Origin: DASZQY01 sp036511595
GTDB taxonomy: Bacteria; Pseudomonadota; Alphaproteobacteria; Rhizobiales; Kaistiaceae
Length of the DNA stretch: 39,982 bases
Assembly (NCBI GenBank): GCA_036511595.1
Contig: DATCBY010000079.1
Location: 1-39,982 of the forward strand
Direction of reading: 5' to 3'
The position numbers were made by a program, and so were the translations under genes. Below are positions 35,594-39,982 of the stretch, piece by piece; within the stretch, counting starts at the first letter, position 1; the number at the start of each line of letters is the position of its first letter. The notes beneath the pieces are model-generated. The model saw nothing but the letters and a program-made list of their open reading frames with translations, had not been told where the DNA came from and searched no databases.

Positions 35594-37099
35594 CTACTGC
35601 GCCGATGGCTCGCGGGTGAGCGTACGCGCGACGGCAACGCGCCAACCGGCAAGCTTTTCGGCGCGGCGGGCGGAGGACATCTTCGGCAGGAAGCGGCGGC
35701 CGCGCTTCCAGCGCAGTGCGAACTCCGCCGGTGCGGCATAAAGGCCGGCCCGGTATCCGGCGAGGTAGGCGGCGCCCAGCGCCGTCGTCTCGAGAACACG
35801 CGGGCGATCGACCGGAGCGTCGAGGATGTCGGCCAGAAACTGCATGGTCCAGTCGGAAGCGACCATGCCGCCATCGACGCGCACCACGGGTGGCTCTGCC
35901 TCCGGCCAGTCGCGACGCATGGCGTCGATCAGATCGCGCGTTTGATAGCAGACCGATTCCAGAGCGGCGCGGGCAAGCTCCGCCGCCGTGGTGCCGCGGG
36001 TCAGCCCGAAGATGGCGCCGCGCGCATCGGCGTCCCAATGGGGCGCGCCGAGGCCCACGAAGGCGGGCACCAGGTAGACAGCCTGGCTGGCGTCGGATTT
36101 TTTGGCCAGCGCCGCGGTGTCGGCGGCGCGGCGGATGAGTTTCAGCCCGTCGCGCAGCCACTGGACTGCAGCGCCGGCGATGAAGATCGAGCCTTCCAGC
36201 GCGTAGGTCCGCTTGCCGTCGATCTGGCAGGCGATGGTGGTGATGAGGCGGTTGTTCGAGGGCACGGCCCGAGTGCCGGTGTTGAGCAGCGCGAAGCAGC
36301 CCGTGCCATAGGTGGACTTCACCATGCCTGGCGCGAAGCATGCCTGGCCGACGGCCGCCGCCTGCTGGTCGCCGGCAACGCCCAGAATGGGAATCGCGCG
36401 GCCGAAAGCGGCTTTCCCGGTGAGGCCATAGTCGGCGGCGCAGTCCTTCACCTCCGGCAACATGGCGCGCGGGACGTTGAATAGATCGAGGAGATGATCG
36501 TCCCAGCGGCCCTCGTGGATATTGAAGAGCGAGGTGCGCGAGGCGTTGGTGGCATCGGTGGCGTGAACCTTGCCACCGGTCAGGCGCCAGATGAGGAACG
36601 AGTCGATCGTGCCGAAGCAAAGCTCGCCACGTTCGGCGCGCTTGCGCGCTCCCTTCACATGATTAAGCAGCCAATTCAGCTTGGTGGCGGAGAAATAGGG
36701 ATCGAGCAGCAGGCCGGTGCGGGCGGAGACTTCCGCTTCATGGCCGGCATCGCGAAGCGCCGCACAGGCGGCGGCCGTCCGCCGGTCCTGCCAGACGATG
36801 GCGCGGTGGATCGGTTTGCCAGTGCGGCGGTCCCAGACCAACACCGTCTCGCGCTGGTTGGCAATGCCTATGGCGGCGACCGCGGCAGCGTCCAGGCCGG
36901 CCTTGCGAATGGCGGCGCGGGAGGTCGCAACCACCGTCCGCCAGATTTCTTCCGGGTCGTGTTCGACCCAGCCGGGCGTTGGGAAATGCTGCGGGAATTC
37001 ACGCTGAGCCATGCCGACAATCTGCAGATGGCGGTCGAAGACGATGGCGCGTGTCGAGGTAGTACCCTGGTCGATGGCGAGGACGTGTGTGGCGCTCAC
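35594..37099 (-). CDS. glpK: Glycerol kinase
   Basis: A 501-residue cytoplasmic FGGY-family kinase that phosphorylates glycerol to sn-glycerol 3-phosphate. It shows the phosphate-1 motif AIDQGTTSTRAIVFD, the adjacent GWVEHDPEEIW, NQRETVLVWD, IVWQDRR, and late FVGLGAPHWD and VDGGMVASDWTMQF, all normal for GlpK. The start is a GTG whose bases overlap the glpD stop (GTGA, 37096-37099), so kinase translation is coupled to the dehydrogenase. No glycerol facilitator glpF is seen within the window. Confidence 0.96.
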   Translation of the reverse strand: MSATHVLAIDQGTTSTRAIVFDRHLQIVGMAQREFPQHFPTPGWVEHDPEEIWRTVVATSRAAIRKAGLDAAAVAAIGIANQRETVLVWDRRTGKPIHRAIVWQDRRTAAACAALRDAGHEAEVSARTGLLLDPYFSATKLNWLLNHVKGARKRAERGELCFGTIDSFLIWRLTGGKVHATDATNASRTSLFNIHEGRWDDHLLDLFNVPRAMLPEVKDCAADYGLTGKAAFGRAIPILGVAGDQQAAAVGQACFAPGMVKSTYGTGCFALLNTGTRAVPSNNRLITTIACQIDGKRTYALEGSIFIAGAAVQWLRDGLKLIRRAADTAALAKKSDASQAVYLVPAFVGLGAPHWDADARGAIFGLTRGTTAAELARAALESVCYQTRDLIDAMRRDWPEAEPPVVRVDGGMVASDWTMQFLADILDAPVDRPRVLETTALGAAYLAGYRAGLYAAPAEFALRWKRGRRFLPKMSSARRAEKLAGWRVAVARTLTREPSAQ

Positions 37100-38598
37100 G
37101 CCGGTACCTTGTCGAGGTGTCGGTCCAGCGCTCCGACTTCATCGGGCGTCAGGCGCAGCCCGAGCTTGGTGCGCCGCCAAAGGATGTCGTCGGCAGTCTC
37201 GGCCCATTCGTGGGCGACCAGATAGTCCACCTCGCGCTCGCTCAGGCCAGCGCCGAATTCGCGGCCAAGGCCGGCGGCATCGGTGACGCCATCGAGCAAT
37301 GTCGCGACGCGCGTGCCGTAGGCGCGGCAGAGGCGCAGTGCACGATCGCGATCCAGGAACGCGTAGCGCGCCACCATGGTCTCGGCCCATTCGTCGAAGG
37401 CGCCGGGAACGTCGCCGCCGGGAAGTGCGCTGTGGGCGGTCCACGCGGCCGTCATGTCCGGGAATCCCGGGGCGAGCTGCTCCAGCACCTGCTCGGCCAG
37501 CCGGCGATGGGTGGTGATCTTGCCGCCATACACGGAAAGCACCGGCGCCGAACCCTCCGTTGCGTCGAATGCCAGCAGATAGTCGCGGGTCACCTGCTGC
37601 GGCCGCCCGCTGCCCTCGTCCTGCAACGGGCGCACGCCGGCATAGCTCCAGCGGATCATGGTGCGCGACAGCGGCCGTTCCATATATTCGCTTACGGCAG
37701 CGAGCAGGTAGTCCGTCTCGCTATCGGTTATCGCGGCCGAGGCCGGGTCGCCGGAAAAATCCTCATCGGTGGTGCCGATGAGCGTGAAGTCAGTGCGGTA
37801 GGGAATGGCGAAGCAGACGCGGCCGTCGCCGTTCTGGAAGAGATAGGCCCGGTCGTGGTCAAACAGGCGGTCGACCACGATGTGACTGCCCTTGACCAGG
37901 CGGACGGTGGTCCGCTCCGGCAATTGCGCGATACCGGCCGCCACTTCGTCGACCCAGGGGCCGGCGGCATTGACCAGCGCCCGCGCCGTCACCGTTTCAT
38001 ATTGGGTGGCGTCCCGGTTGTTGTGCAGGGTGAGCCGCCAGAGGTTGTCCTCGCGGCGGGCGGCAATGCAGCGCGTGCGTGGGCGAATTTCGGCGCCGCG
38101 GTCGGCGGCGTCGCGGGCGCAGAGCACGACCAGGCGGGAATCGTCGACGGCACAATCGGAAAACTCAAAGGCGCGGCGGTAGCTTTTCTTCAGACCGACG
38201 CCAGCCGGATCGTTCGCCAGATCAAGGCCGCGGGTGCCGGGCAGCGTGCGGCCAAGGCTCAGATGATCGTACGCGAAAAGGCCGAGGCGGACGATCGGCC
38301 ATGGGCGCATGCCGCTATGGTGCGGTAACACGAAACGTTGCGGCCAGACGATGTGCGGAGCCGTGTGCAGCAACACCTCACGCTCGGCAAGGGCCTCGCG
38401 AACGAGGCGAAAATCGTATTGCTCCAGATAACGCAAGCCGCCGTGGATGAGCTTGGTGGAGGCTGACGAGGTCGCCCCACCGAGATCGCCCTGTTCGACG
38501 AGCACCACCTTCAGGCCGCGGCCGGCAGCGTCGCGGGCGACACCACAGCCATTTATGCCACCGCCGATGATGGCAAGATCGAAGGCAGGTTCGGCCAT
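37096..38598 (-). CDS. glpD: Glycerol-3-phosphate dehydrogenase, aerobic (FAD-dependent)
   Basis: A 500-residue membrane-associated flavoprotein oxidising glycerol 3-phosphate to dihydroxyacetone phosphate and passing electrons to quinone. The FAD-binding LAIIGGGINGCGVARDAAGRG is at the N-terminus, then ATSSASTKLIHGGLRYLEQ, the family signature. NAAGPWVDEV, GTTDEDFSGDP and SVYGGKITTHRRLAE follow in the usual order. The ATG at 38598 has GGGGAA seven bases upstream; an in-frame ATG at 38622 is less well placed. It is the first gene of a leftward glpD-glpK unit and is divergent from a DUF2721 gene. Confidence 0.96.
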   Translation of the reverse strand: MAEPAFDLAIIGGGINGCGVARDAAGRGLKVVLVEQGDLGGATSSASTKLIHGGLRYLEQYDFRLVREALAEREVLLHTAPHIVWPQRFVLPHHSGMRPWPIVRLGLFAYDHLSLGRTLPGTRGLDLANDPAGVGLKKSYRRAFEFSDCAVDDSRLVVLCARDAADRGAEIRPRTRCIAARREDNLWRLTLHNNRDATQYETVTARALVNAAGPWVDEVAAGIAQLPERTTVRLVKGSHIVVDRLFDHDRAYLFQNGDGRVCFAIPYRTDFTLIGTTDEDFSGDPASAAITDSETDYLLAAVSEYMERPLSRTMIRWSYAGVRPLQDEGSGRPQQVTRDYLLAFDATEGSAPVLSVYGGKITTHRRLAEQVLEQLAPGFPDMTAAWTAHSALPGGDVPGAFDEWAETMVARYAFLDRDRALRLCRAYGTRVATLLDGVTDAAGLGREFGAGLSEREVDYLVAHEWAETADDILWRRTKLGLRLTPDEVGALDRHLDKVPA

Positions 38599-38622
38599 GG
38601 CTTTCCCCGGAGTGCGCGCCAC

Positions 38623-38637
38623 TTTCGCAATATTTCG
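38623..38637. promoter_or_regulatory. Possible DeoR/GlpR-type operator upstream of glpD
   Basis: TTTCG occurs at 38623-38627 and again at 38633-38637, ten bases apart, in a short AT-richer segment in front of glpD. Direct TTTCG repeats of one helical turn are common in DeoR-family operators, the family of the glycerol repressor GlpR. No glpR gene is in the window. This is a suggestion from spacing only. Confidence 0.3.
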
Positions 38638-38734
38638 ATCAAACGCAACTGGCGGGCTGAAGGTTCAGCGTATAGTGGGCAAGACGGTCGCCGGGATGAT
38701 CATCGGCTTCGGCGCGTCTCAGCGGAACCAATGC

Positions 38735-39247
38735 ATGGCGCTCACCACCAATCCTTTTGTGGTTCTCTCCTATGTTGGCGGGCCGGCGCTGCTCACCAAT
38801 GCAACATCGCTGCTGCTGTTGAGCACCGCCAACCGATTCGCGCGGGCGATCGACCGATCACGCTACCTCACGGGGCTGCTCAATAATCCGGCGCTGGAAG
38901 CGCTCCACGCGGTCGAGGTGACGGAACTGCGCATGACCGGCCGGAGAATCTGGCTGATCGGGCTGGCGATCTCGGGACTTTATCTGGCCGCGGCGATGTT
39001 CGCGCTGGCGACCGTCATGTCCATCGTGGGTGCGGTGGTCGCCCAACTGGCCGGCGGGGCTGTCCTCGACGTGATCGTAGTGTTCGCGGTCGTGCTCGGC
39101 CTGATTGGCTTCGCGGCGTTCGTAACAGCTGCCTTTGCACTGGTGATCGAGACACGCATCACGATGGGGTCGCTTGCCAGGGAATCCGCGGCGGCGATCG
39201 AAGCGATGGAGCAGGCCCTGAAGCGGCACTCGCGCCCCCGCGGCTGA
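38735..39247 (+). CDS. DUF2721 family membrane protein
   Basis: A 170-residue inner-membrane protein of the DUF2721 family; its function is unknown. The opening NPFVVLSYVGGPALLTNATSLL followed by TANRFARAIDR is the family signature. Further hydrophobic segments lie at about residues 72-100 and 108-138, giving three or four membrane helices with a cytoplasmic helical linker between. The ATG at 38735 has GCGGAACC upstream; another in-frame ATG at 38696 would add 13 residues and cannot be excluded. It is divergent from glpD and followed by a hairpin 160 bases downstream. Confidence 0.8.
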   Translation: MALTTNPFVVLSYVGGPALLTNATSLLLLSTANRFARAIDRSRYLTGLLNNPALEALHAVEVTELRMTGRRIWLIGLAISGLYLAAAMFALATVMSIVGAVVAQLAGGAVLDVIVVFAVVLGLIGFAAFVTAAFALVIETRITMGSLARESAAAIEAMEQALKRHSRPRG

Positions 39248-39405
39248 CTCGCGCGGCCGGCTGCAGCACGATGCTTGCTTGCCTAACCGCGATGGGCTCA
39301 TCTCTGCCTTCGTCGACGATATCCAATCCATCGCGAGACCGCAGGCTCCTGCCAGGCGCCATTGGAAACTGGGCCGGCACGACCGACGTTAGCGCAGGGC
39401 CGGGA

Positions 39406-39433
39406 ACGACAGGCGCTTTGGCGCGCCTGTCGT
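39406..39433. terminator. Perfect 11-bp hairpin between two convergent genes
   Basis: ACGACAGGCGC at 39406-39416 pairs exactly with GCGCCTGTCGT at 39423-39433 around a six-base loop. It lies between the convergent DUF2721 gene and the ABC binding-protein gene. No long T-tract follows on either strand, so the fold suggests, but does not prove, a two-way terminator. The rest of 39248-39456 shows no gene. Confidence 0.5.
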
Positions 39434-39456
39434 CCTCGGAGATGAATAGCGCCCGA

Positions 39457-39982
39457 TCAGCTGTAGGGAACCAGCTTGGCGGTAACCGGCACGTTCGGAT
39501 CGTTGACGTTCTCGGTGATCACCTGCTCGAGCTTGAACTTGCTGCCAGGCTTCGCCTTGATCCACTGCATCCCGAACAAGGGCGTTACGGCGATGACGTT
39601 GGGCATCGGGCCGACGTTGAAGTCGACCGGACCGACCGACGTCGTCACTTTCAGCGTGCTGAGAGTCTTGGCGAGGCCGGCCTTGTTGGTTGGATCGGCC
39701 GTCGTCTTCAGCGCTTCGACGCCAGCGTCGAAGATTGCCATGCTCGCGCCCAACTGCTGAGTGACTTGCTTGCCGGTCGCCGCCTCATAGCCATCGGCGA
39801 GCTGGTTCGCGGTGAAGCCGTTGACCGGCGACTTGTACGGCATCGCCCGATTCCACGGACCGGTGCCGGACAGATTGTAGCCGATGTCGCCGAGCGCCTC
39901 GATTTCCGACGGATTGCCGCCGGCTTTCGTGGGATGGGCAATCTTCACGGTCTTGGCGAGACCCTGCTGCGCGGCCTGGCGC
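39457..39982 (-). CDS. ABC transporter substrate-binding protein, branched-chain amino-acid type (C-terminal part)
   Basis: The last 174 codons of a leftward gene whose start lies beyond the window. The sequence resembles the C-terminal lobe of leucine/isoleucine/valine-binding-type periplasmic proteins: GYNLSGTGPWNRAMPYKSPV, then NGFTANQLADGYEAATGK, FDAGVEALKTTADP and a final VGPVDFNVGPMPNVIAVTPLFGMQW strand region. It differs clearly from UrtA at 23945 (no UrtA-type C-terminus), so it belongs to another importer. The ligand cannot be told from this fragment; amino acids, amides or aromatic acids are possible. The frame remains open to the window edge. Confidence 0.8.
   Translation of the reverse strand, partial: RQAAQQGLAKTVKIAHPTKAGGNPSEIEALGDIGYNLSGTGPWNRAMPYKSPVNGFTANQLADGYEAATGKQVTQQLGASMAIFDAGVEALKTTADPTNKAGLAKTLSTLKVTTSVGPVDFNVGPMPNVIAVTPLFGMQWIKAKPGSKFKLEQVITENVNDPNVPVTAKLVPYS

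Noticed and set aside
37087..38328. 413-codon plus-strand frame opposite glpD
   Set aside because: Shadow frame of glpD; no motif and no start signal.
39457..39982. Second urtA copy
   Set aside because: The C-terminal sequence lacks UrtA features and resembles the general branched-chain amino-acid-type binding proteins.

Overview
The window is about two-thirds G+C by eye, densely coded on both strands, and carries gene sets typical of an alphaproteobacterium of the order Hyphomicrobiales (Rhizobiales). The evidence is a urtABCDE urea importer, a cysG-DUF2849-cysI-cysH-DUF934 sulfate assimilation operon, Entner-Doudoroff genes, an AglA-type alpha-glucosidase and a DUF2721 protein. I assign order level only, from gene content. 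I saw no rRNA, tRNA or CRISPR array.

Layout. 1-420: the end of an IS3-family element (frameshifted orfA) that appears to have cut off the first codons of a small secreted methionine-rich protein gene. 487-520: an intrinsic terminator. 698-4174: a small unknown gene, a CDF zinc-type exporter, a secreted SH3-like protein and a large secreted protein ending in an MliC-like lysozyme-inhibitor domain. 4185-8931: an SMP-30 lactonase divergent from zwf, followed by edd, with no pgl between zwf and edd. 8956-9990: a lower-G+C gene broken by frameshifts, with a nuclease-like EVK motif. 10013-14867: the leftward sulfate/siroheme operon. 15161-18520: alpha-glucosidase divergent from dgoK-dgoA. 18526-19598: cytochrome b561 divergent from a MarR regulator around an AT-rich operator. 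19595-25240: leftward urtABCDE, preceded by a sigma-54 promoter and an NtrC-like palindrome. 25583-33323: a bacterial alpha-2-macroglobulin and penicillin-binding protein 1C. 33396-38598: gnd, a hemerythrin-like protein, glpK and glpD, all leftward. 38735-39982: a DUF2721 membrane protein and the 3' part of an ABC amino-acid-type binding protein.

How it fits together. Much of the window feeds central carbon metabolism. Glucose 6-phosphate enters through Zwf and then Edd or Gnd. Galactonate-derived KDGal is handled by DgoK/DgoA, alpha-glucosides by AglA and glycerol by GlpK/GlpD. The urt and cys operons supply nitrogen and sulfur. The alpha-2-macroglobulin/PBP1C pair and the MliC-domain protein are envelope-protection functions.

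No clearly new multi-gene system is evident. The best leads are the MliC protein with an exactly duplicated cysteine-paired domain, the decayed nuclease-like gene, the missing pgl beside an SMP-30 lactonase, the IS-truncated methionine-rich protein, a family of dispersed double-hairpin repeats with compensatory changes, and a 42-bp in-frame minisatellite in the cys operon.
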